DNA from: Aeromicrobium sp. 9AM
GTDB lineage: Bacteria; Actinomycetota; Actinomycetes; Propionibacteriales; Nocardioidaceae
Direction of reading: 5' to 3'
Length of the DNA stretch: 64,000 nt
Assembly: GCF_902506105.1 (NCBI RefSeq)
Contig: NZ_LR733304.1
Span: forward strand, 1,264,334-1,328,333
Below the pieces are notes generated by a model, which did no database searches, was not told the DNA's origin, and saw nothing but the letters and a program-made list of their open reading frames with translations. This document shows positions 1 through 8,934 of this stretch, in pieces. Each line of letters begins with the position of its first letter. Position 1 is the stretch's first letter. A program made the translations under genes and the position numbers.

Positions 1-1326
<1,326 letters not shown>

Positions 1327-1410
1327 TGGCTCCCCTGAAATGATTGGCGGTTGCGGGCAGAATCTTGGCCCACTCCATTGTATGGAGCAGGTCCGACAGA
1401 AACCCGCCGA

Positions 1411-1426
1411 GCGACCGTACGTTCGC
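1411..1426. promoter_or_regulatory. Candidate LexA (SOS) box upstream of uvrA
   Basis: The sequence GCGACCGTACGTTCGC matches the actinobacterial SOS box pattern GAAC-N4-GTTC with one changed base (GACC for GAAC). It sits inside a near-perfect 20-bp palindrome (1409-1428). It lies between uvrA (minus) and the metallo-hydrolase gene (plus), so it could touch either promoter, but uvrA is the classical LexA target. Inferred from sequence only. Confidence 0.6.
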
Positions 1427-1529
1427 TCACAGCGTCCTCTTCCCCTCCGGGCGGTGACCTAGTCGCCCATCCGTCCACCTGATGGGCGACCAGGTCACCG
1501 CTCCGCGACGGGTCTGGCAGGCTGGGCGC

Positions 1530-2186
1530 ATGACGTACACGGGAGAGGTCGAGGTCGGCGGTCCGGCGGACGTGCAGGTGGCCGGCGACCTGATGATCAC
1601 CAAGGTCGCTGTCGGCGAGATGAACAACAACGCATACCTCTTGCGCTGCGTCCTCACCGGCGAGCAGGTTCTGATCGACGCGGCGAACGAGCTTGAGACG
1701 CTGCTCGGCCTCATCGGCAGCGACGGCCTGGCCCGGGTCATCACGACCCACCGGCACGGCGACCACTGGCAGGCGCTCGCCGCGATCGTCGAGCGCACCG
1801 GCGCGGAGACCGTCGCCGGCGAGGACGATGCTGACGAGCTCCCGGTGCCGGTGACGACCCGCGTACGTACGGGTGCCCGCGTGCGGGTCGGCTCCTGCGA
1901 GCTCGAGGTCATCGAGGTCGTCGGTCACACGCCCGGCTCGATCGTCCTGGCGTACGACGACCCCGACGGCATCGTGCACCTGTTCACCGGCGACTCGCTG
2001 TTCCCCGGCGGCGTCGGCAACACGTTCGGCGATGCGGGCGCCTTCGCCACGCTGATCGACGAGGTGGAGACCAAGATCTTCGGCGCCTATCCCGACGACA
2101 CCCACGTCTATCCCGGCCACGGCAACGACACGACGCTCGGCGCGGAGCGACCACACCTGCAGGAGTGGCGCGAGCGCGGCTGGTGA
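1530..2186 (+). CDS. MBL-fold metallo-hydrolase (glyoxalase II-like)
   Basis: A 218-aa metallo-beta-lactamase-fold hydrolase. The zinc ligands are visible as HRHGDHW in the N-terminal half (HxHxDH motif), the GDSLFPGG metal-bridging Asp region, and a C-terminal PGHGNDTT His. The layout matches the small glyoxalase II / hydroxyacylglutathione hydrolase-like branch, whose members hydrolyse thioesters or are of unknown substrate. The ATG at 1530 was chosen over an in-frame ATG at 1482 because homologous sequence begins at TYTGEVEV and the upstream 16 residues look like untranslated leader. It is divergent from uvrA and converges on a small membrane protein gene. The substrate is not predictable from sequence. 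Confidence 0.85.
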   Translation: MTYTGEVEVGGPADVQVAGDLMITKVAVGEMNNNAYLLRCVLTGEQVLIDAANELETLLGLIGSDGLARVITTHRHGDHWQALAAIVERTGAETVAGEDDADELPVPVTTRVRTGARVRVGSCELEVIEVVGHTPGSIVLAYDDPDGIVHLFTGDSLFPGGVGNTFGDAGAFATLIDEVETKIFGAYPDDTHVYPGHGNDTTLGAERPHLQEWRERGW

Positions 2187-2206
2187 CCCTCGGACCGGGC
2201 CGGGTC

Positions 2207-2464
2207 CTAGTGTTTCGGCCCCGCGTCAGGATCACGGTCGTCGCCATCACCGCTCTCGGCGACGTCCTTCTTGCGCTGGATCTCCATCTTGACGATGTTC
2301 GCCTCGTGCGCAGCGGGGTGGAAGATCTCCTGCATGACCCCGAAAGCGCCGGATGCTCCTGAGGCACCGGTGGCGGAGTTGTGCTCTGCGCGGCCGGCGA
2401 CGAACGGCACACCGAAGACGAACACGACGATCAGGACGACGACGATGATCGCGGCGGTGAGCAT
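2207..2464 (-). CDS. Small single-pass membrane protein, unknown function
   Basis: An 85-aa protein with one strongly hydrophobic N-terminal segment (about residues 3-24, rich in V, I, L and A) followed by a short, charged tail ending in an Asp/Gly/Lys-rich stretch. This predicts an N-terminal anchor with a cytoplasmic or extracellular tail of about 60 residues. I recognise no family. It lies last in a run of minus-strand membrane-protein genes (3042 down to 2207) that may be cotranscribed. Coding is supported by frame length and a clean hydrophobic core; function is unknown. Confidence 0.65.
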   Translation of the reverse strand: MLTAAIIVVVLIVVFVFGVPFVAGRAEHNSATGASGASGAFGVMQEIFHPAAHEANIVKMEIQRKKDVAESGDGDDRDPDAGPKH

Positions 2465-2482
2465 GCCTGCAGCGTACGCACC

Positions 2483-2797
2483 TCAGCCCGGCCCGGGTTC
2501 GACCCTCACGAAGGAAGTGAATCCGAGCAACCACCCGAGCTCCGCGAGCAGGCCGTGCGGCATCACCGGCGCCACGTGCACCGGTACCGTTGCGGTGGGA
2601 CGCGGATCGGCCCAGGGACCATTCGGGATGACGACGCGCGGCACGGGCAGCGGCTTGAGCCGAACCACCGCGGGGTGGTGACGCGTGACCGTTCGTTCAT
2701 CGGACGCGCTCACGACCCAACCGACACCGAACGACACGGCCACCAGCGCGACGATCGCCGCGGTCGCGGGCAGCGCACGGCGCATGTCCCGGACCAT
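2483..2797 (-). CDS. Small membrane-anchored hypothetical protein
   Basis: About 104 aa: a short basic N-terminus (MVRDMRRALP), one transmembrane or uncleaved signal segment (about residues 9-28), then a soluble tail rich in Pro, Val and His. The start at 2797 was preferred because it follows the upstream gene's stop by 8 nt; a second ATG four codons in (2785) is equally possible. Codons further upstream overlap the neighbouring gene and look like frame shadow. No family was recognised. It may form a unit with the flanking small membrane proteins. Confidence 0.55.
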   Translation of the reverse strand: MVRDMRRALPATAAIVALVAVSFGVGWVVSASDERTVTRHHPAVVRLKPLPVPRVVIPNGPWADPRPTATVPVHVAPVMPHGLLAELGWLLGFTSFVRVEPGPG

Positions 2798-2805
2798 AAC
2801 CACCG

Positions 2806-3042
2806 TCAGCGGTGGTGACCCTGGCTCTCGAACGCCGCCTGGGCGAACGCGAGCAGCAGGCCGGTCACGGCCGCCAGGATCGCGACGGCAACCGCGATGT
2901 AGCCCCACGGCTCACGGTCGACGTCACCGCCCCGCGCGAACCCGACGACGATCCCTGCGCCCGCCGCGATGAACACGACGAGTGCGGTGTACATGCCCCA
3001 CCGCCGGTGATGCTCGTGGAGCGTGATGTTCCTCCGCGCCAT
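2806..3042 (-). CDS. Small two-TM membrane protein, unknown function
   Basis: A 78-aa protein with two hydrophobic segments (about residues 18-36 and 47-68) separated by a short charged loop (RGGDVDREPWG). The N-terminus is basic and His-rich (MARRNITLHEHHRRW), suggesting both ends are cytoplasmic. I do not recognise the family. It is followed at 8 nt by the next small membrane gene on the same strand. Confidence 0.65.
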   Translation of the reverse strand: MARRNITLHEHHRRWGMYTALVVFIAAGAGIVVGFARGGDVDREPWGYIAVAVAILAAVTGLLLAFAQAAFESQGHHR

Positions 3043-3087
3043 GCCTTCATCGTGCGCTCAGTCCCGCGCGGATGCAAGGGCCAGGGA

Positions 3088-4071
3088 CTACTCGTCGCGG
3101 GGCAGTGAGACGTACACGGCGTTGACGGCGACGGCCTGCTCGAGCTCGGTCGACAGGCCGGCGAAGAACTGCGAGCGGTACGTCTCGTCTGTGACCGCGT
3201 AGACCGTGAAGTACAGCCCCGCGAACGACGCGAGGAAGACGGCGACCTGGAACAGCTCGTTCGTCAGCGGCAGGTGCTTGCCGAACCGCGACGGCAGGTC
3301 GGTCACGTGGTCTTGCTGCGTCCACGACATGACCGTGTCGTTGGAGATCGTGAGATGCCCGAAGACCACGAAGAAGACGAACAGGCCCAGGCTCAGCAGC
3401 AGCACCTGGATCGCCTGGTTGAACAGCAGCACCAGGACCAGGTTGGCGCGCGCGAATCGCGGTAGGTCGGCCGGCGCCGCAGAGATCTGTCTCGCCGCCT
3501 CGGCTGCGGGGGTGCCGACGCAGCAGTCTGCGAGTCGCTCGCCGGCGACCTCGCGCTCGACGCGACGCACCTCTTCGGGCAGGCGTACGAGCAGGAAGAC
3601 CGTCGCGATCACGGCGAAGAACGCCACCGCCGACCACAGCACGTTGCGGGACATCAACGCTGCGACCTGCCACACCTCGGCATTGATGAACAGGAACGTC
3701 ACCGCGAGCAGAAGCAGCGGCAGGGCGCGGGTCAGCAGCGGGAACATCAGGCCGAGCGATCCGAACGTACGACGTACGGCCCAGCGGAACATCGTGCCCA
3801 TGCGGAGCAGTCGCCCGGCGAACAGCCCGAGGAGCGCCAGGAATGTCGCGATCCCCGCGACCGGTCCCCACTTGGGATCCGTCGCGAGAACCCCCACGGC
3901 GACGCCGACGGCGATCGACGTCGCCACGATCAGCACGATGACGGCGGTGATCCGCTTCCTCGACAGCCACTTCTCGATCCGGTCGGCGTGATCGCCGGAG
4001 AAGTAGGGCAGTCCGTGGTCGTCGAACCAGTCCTCGATCTCCGCGGCCGTCTGCGCGTGGGTGCTGGGCAC
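3088..4071 (-). CDS. Multi-pass membrane protein, unknown function
   Basis: A 327-aa integral membrane protein. After a soluble N-terminus of about 40 residues come hydrophobic segments near 42-62, 70-88, 105-128, 140-162, 210-235 and 270-290, i.e. about six transmembrane helices, with a larger soluble loop between helices 4 and 5. The start is a GTG at 4071, directly after the P450 stop with one base between (TGA C GTG), so translation is probably coupled to the P450 gene. No transporter or enzyme motif was seen. The linkage suggests a shared transcript but does not reveal a function. Confidence 0.75.
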   Translation of the reverse strand: MPSTHAQTAAEIEDWFDDHGLPYFSGDHADRIEKWLSRKRITAVIVLIVATSIAVGVAVGVLATDPKWGPVAGIATFLALLGLFAGRLLRMGTMFRWAVRRTFGSLGLMFPLLTRALPLLLLAVTFLFINAEVWQVAALMSRNVLWSAVAFFAVIATVFLLVRLPEEVRRVEREVAGERLADCCVGTPAAEAARQISAAPADLPRFARANLVLVLLFNQAIQVLLLSLGLFVFFVVFGHLTISNDTVMSWTQQDHVTDLPSRFGKHLPLTNELFQVAVFLASFAGLYFTVYAVTDETYRSQFFAGLSTELEQAVAVNAVYVSLPRDE

Positions 4072-4072
4072 G

Positions 4073-5353
4073 TCAGAAGGTGACGGGCAGCTCGTCGACG
4101 CCGTACACGAAGGACAGCTGCCGGAAGCTCAGCTCTTCCTGCGGCTTCGCGAGCGCGAGGTCGGGGAATCGTTGGAACAGCTTGGGCAGGGCGATGCGCA
4201 GCTCCATGCGGGCGAGCTCTGCCCCGATGCAACGGTGGATGCCGTGGCCGAACGCCAGGTGACCGCTGGCCGGGACGCGATAGGGGTCGAACTCGTCGGG
4301 CCGCTCCCCTGCCGAGCTGGGGTCGCGGTTGGCGCCGCTCAGGGAGGCCAGGACGACGTCACCGGCCTTGAGCTGCTTGCCGAACAGCATCATGTCCTGC
4401 TTGGCGAACCTCGGGAACGCGACCTGCACGACGGCCAGGTAGCGCAGGAGCTCCTCGACGATCCGGTCGACGTCCTCGGGATCGCCCTTGCGGATCAGGT
4501 CGGCGTACGCCGGGTCGCGCAGCAGCACGATCGTGCCCAGCGCGATCATGCCCGCGGTCGTCTCGAATCCGCCGGTGAAGACGCCGTCGGCCAGTCCGGC
4601 CAGGTCGACGTCCGAGATCAGGTCGCCTTCGTCGCGCAGGATCTGCCCGATGAGGCCCGGTCCGGGCTCCTTGCGCTGCTTCGCCACCGCCTCGAACAGA
4701 AACTCGCGCTGCTCGGAGACCGCGCCGAACGCCGCCGCGCCGCCGTTGGTCGCGTCGAAGCGGGCGCTGCCGAGCTTCTCGAACGCGTCACGGTCCTCAT
4801 AGTCGAGGCCGAGCAGCGCGCAGATCGTCTGGAACGGCACGGGGAAGGCCAGGTGCTTGGCCATGTCGGCGCCCGAACCCTCGGCGGCGAGCTTGTCGAG
4901 CTGGCCGTCGACGATCTGGCCGATCATCGGCTCGAGCCGCGCGAGCCGGCGCATCGTGAACTCCGGCGTGACGATCTTGCGCAGGCGGGTGTGCAGCGGC
5001 GGATCCGTGAACCCCAGGCCGCCGATGTCGTCGGACGTGGCCGGGCCGTCGCCGTGGAACATGTGGCGGATGTCGTTGGAATAGGAGTCACGATCCGTGA
5101 GGATCTGTCGCGATTCCTCGTAGCCCGTCACGAGGTATGCCCGGAAGTTGAACGGCAGGTCGAGCTTGTGCATCGGCTCGGTCGCCCGGATCTCGGCGAT
5201 CCGCGGCACCGGATCCATGCCGTTGCGCTGCAGCGGAACCTTCGTCGGCTCCGGGATGAAGGAGATGCGGGACAGGTCGATGCCCTTTTTCTGGATGCGT
5301 CGGACGACCAGCTTGCCGACCCAGCCGGAGATCTTTGCCCTCACGTCAACCAC
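4073..5353 (-). CDS. Cytochrome P450
   Basis: A 426-aa soluble bacterial P450 monooxygenase (normal length about 400-430). The heme-thiolate motif FGHGIHRCIG places the axial ligand at Cys375. The I-helix oxygen-activation motif is GGFETT, and the K-helix ExxR is EELLR. It would need ferredoxin and reductase partners, which are not encoded next to it; the next gene downstream is a membrane protein of unknown role, coupled by a 1-nt gap. The GTG at 5353 was taken as start (a little upstream of the conserved fold). The substrate cannot be read from sequence. Confidence 0.95.
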   Translation of the reverse strand: MVDVRAKISGWVGKLVVRRIQKKGIDLSRISFIPEPTKVPLQRNGMDPVPRIAEIRATEPMHKLDLPFNFRAYLVTGYEESRQILTDRDSYSNDIRHMFHGDGPATSDDIGGLGFTDPPLHTRLRKIVTPEFTMRRLARLEPMIGQIVDGQLDKLAAEGSGADMAKHLAFPVPFQTICALLGLDYEDRDAFEKLGSARFDATNGGAAAFGAVSEQREFLFEAVAKQRKEPGPGLIGQILRDEGDLISDVDLAGLADGVFTGGFETTAGMIALGTIVLLRDPAYADLIRKGDPEDVDRIVEELLRYLAVVQVAFPRFAKQDMMLFGKQLKAGDVVLASLSGANRDPSSAGERPDEFDPYRVPASGHLAFGHGIHRCIGAELARMELRIALPKLFQRFPDLALAKPQEELSFRQLSFVYGVDELPVTF

Positions 5354-5451
5354 GGGTCGAAACTACACTGCCCGGTTGCGGCTCGGAGCCACTCGGGGGA
5401 GGGTGAGACGCAAGTTGTGCCTGTTCACGGCACGCACACAAGGGGGCCACC

Positions 5452-6870
5452 ATGAGTACCGACACGTCAGATCCGGGTCAGCAGACCGAGCTGCGAAGGG
5501 TCATGGGCCCCAAGCTGCTCCTGCTCTTCATCGTCGGTGACATCCTCGGCACCGGCGTCTACGCTCTGACCGGCCAGGTCGCCGCTGAAGTCGGCGGCGC
5601 GGCCTGGTTGCCGTTCCTCGTCGCGTTCATCGTCGCGACGCTCACGGCGTTCTCCTACCTCGAGCTCGTGACGAAGTATCCCCAGGCCGCAGGGGCTGCC
5701 CTGTACGTCCACAAGGCCTTCGGCGTCCACTTCTTCACCTTCATCGTCGCGTTCGCGGTCATGTGCTCCGGCATCACGTCGGCGTCGACCGCATCACGCG
5801 CTTTCGCCGCCAACCTCGCCACCGGGGTCGAGTGGGACGCCAGCAACACCGAGATCATGCTGATCGCCCTGGCCTTCATGGCCCTGGTCATGGCAGTCAA
5901 CCTGCGGGGCGTCAGCGAGAGCGTCAAGGCCAACGTCGTGCTGACCCTCGTCGAGCTGTCCGGGCTGGTCATCGTGATCCTCATCGGTTGCTACGCCATC
6001 GCCGGCGGCGATGCCGACTTCGGTCGCGTCGTCGCGTTCGACACCCCGGACGACAAGAACGTCTTCCTGGCCGTGACGACAGCGACCTCGCTGGCGTTCT
6101 TCGCCATGGTCGGGTTCGAGGACTCGGTCAACATGGCCGAGGAGTGCCACGAGCCGCACAAGATCTTCCCGCGGATGATGCTGACCGGGCTGGGGATCAC
6201 TGGCACGATCTACATCCTGATCTCGATCTGCGCCGTCGCACTCGTGCCGGTGGGCACGCTCGCCGGCAGCGACACGCCACTCATCGAGGTCGTCAAGGCC
6301 GGGGCGCCCGACTTCCCGATGGACAAGATCCTGCCGTTCATCTCGATGTTCGCGGTCGCCAACTCGGCGCTGATCAACATGATGATGGCGAGCCGCCTTC
6401 TCTACGGCATGTCCAGGCAGGGCGTCATCCCGAAGTCGTTGTCCAAGGTGCACGCGAAGAACCGGACCCCATGGGCATCGATCCTGTTCACCACCGCGCT
6501 GGCATTCGGCCTCATCGCGTACGTCTCGAACGCGAGCGACGACGCGATCGCCGTGCTCGGCGGCACGACGGCGCTGCTGCTGCTCGGGGTGTTCGCGGTC
6601 GTCAACGTCGCGGTGCTCGTGCTGCGGCACGACCGGGTCGACCGTCCGCACTTCCGCACGCACACCGCGATCGCCGTCGCGGGCGCGCTGTCGTGCCTCT
6701 ATCTCGTGACTCCGCTGTCAGGGCGCGACAGCGAGCAGTACGAGGTCGCGGGCATCCTGCTGGGGATCGGACTCGTGCTGTCGGTGCCGATCTACCTGTT
6801 CCGCAGGGCGCACGGCGAGGACCTCGAGATCACCGATCCCGAGGACATCCCGCCGCACGAGCTGCCGTAG
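5452..6870 (+). CDS. APC-superfamily amino acid permease
   Basis: A 472-aa transporter with about 12 hydrophobic segments. The first helix carries the APC-type unwound substrate-binding stretch GDILGTGVYALTG, and FFAMVGFEDSVNMAEE, typical of amino acid/polyamine/organocation transporters, is near residues 215-235. The C-terminal tail is acidic (DLEITDPEDIP). The ATG at 5452 follows a GGGGG-type ribosome binding site. It is divergent from the P450 gene and converges tightly (7 nt) with the TerC-family gene. Substrate unknown; an amino acid is likely. Confidence 0.9.
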   Translation: MSTDTSDPGQQTELRRVMGPKLLLLFIVGDILGTGVYALTGQVAAEVGGAAWLPFLVAFIVATLTAFSYLELVTKYPQAAGAALYVHKAFGVHFFTFIVAFAVMCSGITSASTASRAFAANLATGVEWDASNTEIMLIALAFMALVMAVNLRGVSESVKANVVLTLVELSGLVIVILIGCYAIAGGDADFGRVVAFDTPDDKNVFLAVTTATSLAFFAMVGFEDSVNMAEECHEPHKIFPRMMLTGLGITGTIYILISICAVALVPVGTLAGSDTPLIEVVKAGAPDFPMDKILPFISMFAVANSALINMMMASRLLYGMSRQGVIPKSLSKVHAKNRTPWASILFTTALAFGLIAYVSNASDDAIAVLGGTTALLLLGVFAVVNVAVLVLRHDRVDRPHFRTHTAIAVAGALSCLYLVTPLSGRDSEQYEVAGILLGIGLVLSVPIYLFRRAHGEDLEITDPEDIPPHELP

Positions 6871-6877
6871 CGGCCGG

Positions 6878-7906
6878 TCAGCCCTGGCGCTCTCGTCGCG
6901 ACGAGACCGTCAGGCTGACCACCGCCGTGACCGTCAGGATGCCGACGATGACGCCGAGGCTCAGCAGCGTCGGGATCTCGGGCACGTCGAAGTGCTCGCC
7001 GCCGTTGATGAACGGCAGCTCGTTGGTGTGCAACGCGTGCAGCACGAGCTTGACGCCGATGAACGCCAGCAGGATCGCGAGGCCCTGCGACAGGTAGATC
7101 AGTCGCTTGAGCAGGTCGCCGAGCAGGAAGTAGAGCTGGCGCAGACCCATCAGCGCGAACACGTTGGCCGTGAAGACGAGGTAGGGCTCCTTGGTGAGCC
7201 CGTAGATCGCGGGGATCGAGTCGAGCGCGAAGAGCAGGTCCGTCGTGCCGAGCGAGAGGATCACCAGGAACATCGGCGTGATGAACGTCTTGCCGTTCTC
7301 CTTGATGAACAGCTTGAGACCGTGCCACTCGTTCTTGGTGTTGAAGAAGCGGCGGGCAAAACGTACGACGCCGTTCTCACCGTCGTCGTCGTGCTCGGTG
7401 TCCTTGACCAGCGTGTACGCGGTCCAGAGCAGGAACGCACCGAAGATGTAGAAGATCCACGAGAACTGCTCGATCGCGACGGCGCCGAGCGCGATGAAGA
7501 TGCCACGGAAGACCAGCGCGATGATGATGCCGACGAGCAGCGCCTCCTGCTGCAGCTTCCTCGGCACCTTGAAGCTCGCCATGATGATCAGGAAGATGAA
7601 CAGGTTGTCGATCGACAAGCTGTACTCGGTCAGCCAGCCGGCGAAGAACTGCAGGCCGAAGTCGCCGCCCTTTTCCGGGACGTTGTGGTGGATCGTCACC
7701 CAGATGCCGAACGCCACGGCCATGCCGATGTAGCCCGCGAGGTAGATCGCGCACTCCTTGAGCGTCGGCTCGTGGGGCTTGCGCGCCACGATGATGACGT
7801 CGAAGAGCAGGACCGCGACGGTCACACCGATGGTCACGAACCACTCGGTCTGGGACACCGACATGCCGACGGTGTCGGCCGAGCTCTCGGCAAGGGGCAG
7901 GATCAC
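6878..7906 (-). CDS. TerC-family membrane transporter (Mn2+ riboswitch controlled)
   Basis: A 342-aa integral membrane protein of the TerC/Alx family with about 8-9 helices. The conserved acidic intramembrane motifs are visible as EYSLSIDNLFIF (near residue 90) and TTDLLFALDSIPA (near 215). Members export Mn2+ or metallate exported proteins. The GTG start at 7906 is preceded by GGAGGT at 7914-7919 (minus strand) with a 7-nt spacer. The leader (7911-8030) carries a yybP-ykoY-like aptamer, so expression is probably switched on by Mn2+. That pairing is well established for the family and supports a manganese-related role. Confidence 0.92.
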   Translation of the reverse strand: MILPLAESSADTVGMSVSQTEWFVTIGVTVAVLLFDVIIVARKPHEPTLKECAIYLAGYIGMAVAFGIWVTIHHNVPEKGGDFGLQFFAGWLTEYSLSIDNLFIFLIIMASFKVPRKLQQEALLVGIIIALVFRGIFIALGAVAIEQFSWIFYIFGAFLLWTAYTLVKDTEHDDDGENGVVRFARRFFNTKNEWHGLKLFIKENGKTFITPMFLVILSLGTTDLLFALDSIPAIYGLTKEPYLVFTANVFALMGLRQLYFLLGDLLKRLIYLSQGLAILLAFIGVKLVLHALHTNELPFINGGEHFDVPEIPTLLSLGVIVGILTVTAVVSLTVSSRRERQG

Positions 7907-7910
7907 AACA

Positions 7911-8030
7911 GGTACCTCCGGTCGTCAGGACGCCGGAGGTCTCTTCCGCCGCGTCCTGCGGCCCGCAACACCGGGAGACTGCAGGGAGTCTCCGTGATGA
8001 CGACGTTGCGATCGGGGAATACTCCCCTCC
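7911..8030 (-). promoter_or_regulatory. yybP-ykoY (manganese) riboswitch with SD-sequestering switch
   Basis: The leader RNA of the TerC-family gene shows the family signatures in order: GGGGAGTA (8027-8020), GTCGTCATCACG near 8005-7993, CGGTGTTGCGGGC near 7972-7960 and the 3' GAGACCTCC (7943-7935). GGAGG at 8030-8026 can pair with CCTCC at 7939-7935 to form P1. The same CCTCC lies in ACCTCCGG (7940-7933), which is perfectly complementary to CCGGAGGT (7921-7914) carrying the ribosome binding site. The two pairings exclude each other, which predicts a translational ON switch. Recognition is by eye, without a covariance model. Confidence 0.85.
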
Positions 8031-8072
8031 TGCGTCCATTCTTGCAGCAGAGGCACCGAACCCTTGAATCGG

Positions 8073-8093
8073 GCGTCATGCGTCATGCGTCAT
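8073..8093. repeat. Three tandem copies of GCGTCAT
   Basis: A perfect 7-nt unit is repeated three times, overlapping the stop codon (TGA, 8090-8092 on the minus strand) of the epimerase-like gene. A slippage event would change the 3' end context only slightly. Probably a neutral short repeat. Confidence 0.8.
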
Positions 8094-8875
8094 GCCATTC
8101 GGGCGCGCAGCTCGAGCCAGACCCCGTGTGGCCACGGACCGGCGGGCTGTAGGGTCGGGTGGTCGAACGCGTCCGGCGGTGCGGTCTGGGGCTCGACACA
8201 CACCGTGTCCGTGGGCTCGTCGTAGACGACCCACCACGGCGCGGACGACGAGAGCGTGACCTCGAGTGCTCCCGGCCAGGTCAGCACGGGCGCCGCGGCG
8301 AGCTGGAAGCAGTCGTCCCACGGTCCCGGCGTCGGTTCGACCAGTCGGCCCGTCGGCAGACCATCGGCCCCGCGCTCGACCATGACAGTGGGCTCGAGCG
8401 ATGTCACGAGCTCCGGTCCGCTGTCGAGCCGGCGCCTGAACCACGGGTGCAGGCCGATCGAGCACGGCGCCTCGGCGTCGTCGTCCCAGGACAGCTCGAT
8501 CCGCAGACCGTCATCGAGGAGCTCGTAGGTCAGGGTGGCAACGCCCTCGGTCGGCCAGGGCTCGTCGATCGCCAGCTCGTACACGCCGTCGCCCACCTGC
8601 TCCCAGACCGTGACGTGGCCCAGGCCGTGCAACGCGTGCGCGCCGTCGGTCTGCGGCAGCTGGTACGTCTGACCGTCGAGGTCGAGCCGTCCGTCGCGTA
8701 CGCGGCCGGACCACGGGACCATCGGGAAGCAGCCGTCGGCGATGGCCGGATCGATGCGCGGGTGGCGCGAGGCGGCGAGGATCTCGTGCCCGTCGATCGT
8801 CAGGCTGGTGAGCCGGGCGCCGCGGGCCGGGTCGATGACGGCGCGGACGCGGTCGTTGTGCAGGACATCGGTCAC
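8090..8875 (-). CDS. Aldose 1-epimerase (galactose mutarotase-like) family protein
   Basis: A 261-aa beta-sandwich mutarotase-family protein. Features include the N-terminal GARLTSLTIDGHEIL strand, PMVPWSGRVRDG (the conserved NPWsgR-like sugar-binding segment), HGLGHVTVWE with the catalytic-type His, SIGLHPWFRR with the second His, and a C-terminal CVEPQTAPPDAF with the catalytic Glu. This is the short bacterial YihR/epimerase-like branch. It would interconvert alpha and beta anomers of a hexose; the sugar is unknown. It is transcribed toward the TerC leader and away from uvrB's 3' end. Confidence 0.88.
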   Translation of the reverse strand: MTDVLHNDRVRAVIDPARGARLTSLTIDGHEILAASRHPRIDPAIADGCFPMVPWSGRVRDGRLDLDGQTYQLPQTDGAHALHGLGHVTVWEQVGDGVYELAIDEPWPTEGVATLTYELLDDGLRIELSWDDDAEAPCSIGLHPWFRRRLDSGPELVTSLEPTVMVERGADGLPTGRLVEPTPGPWDDCFQLAAAPVLTWPGALEVTLSSSAPWWVVYDEPTDTVCVEPQTAPPDAFDHPTLQPAGPWPHGVWLELRARMA

Positions 8876-8902
8876 GAGAGCATCATGCCCGCTGGCGGTC
8901 TC

Positions 8903-8924
8903 GTCCTTTCGACAAGCTCAAGGA
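8903..8924. repeat. Probable short extragenic repeat (TTTCGACAAGCTCAAGG type)
   Basis: The 60-bp gap between the epimerase-like gene and uvrB contains CTTTCGACAAGCTCAAGG. Motifs of this wording recur between genes in many high-GC actinobacterial and proteobacterial genomes. Only one copy is in this window, so the repeat status is from general knowledge and unproven here. Confidence 0.4.
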
Positions 8925-8934
8925 ATGCTGGGGC

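Noticed and set aside
5412..5430. GTGCC...GGCAC hairpin before the APC permease gene as a possible riboswitch
   Set aside because: A 5-bp stem alone with no conserved riboswitch words is not enough.
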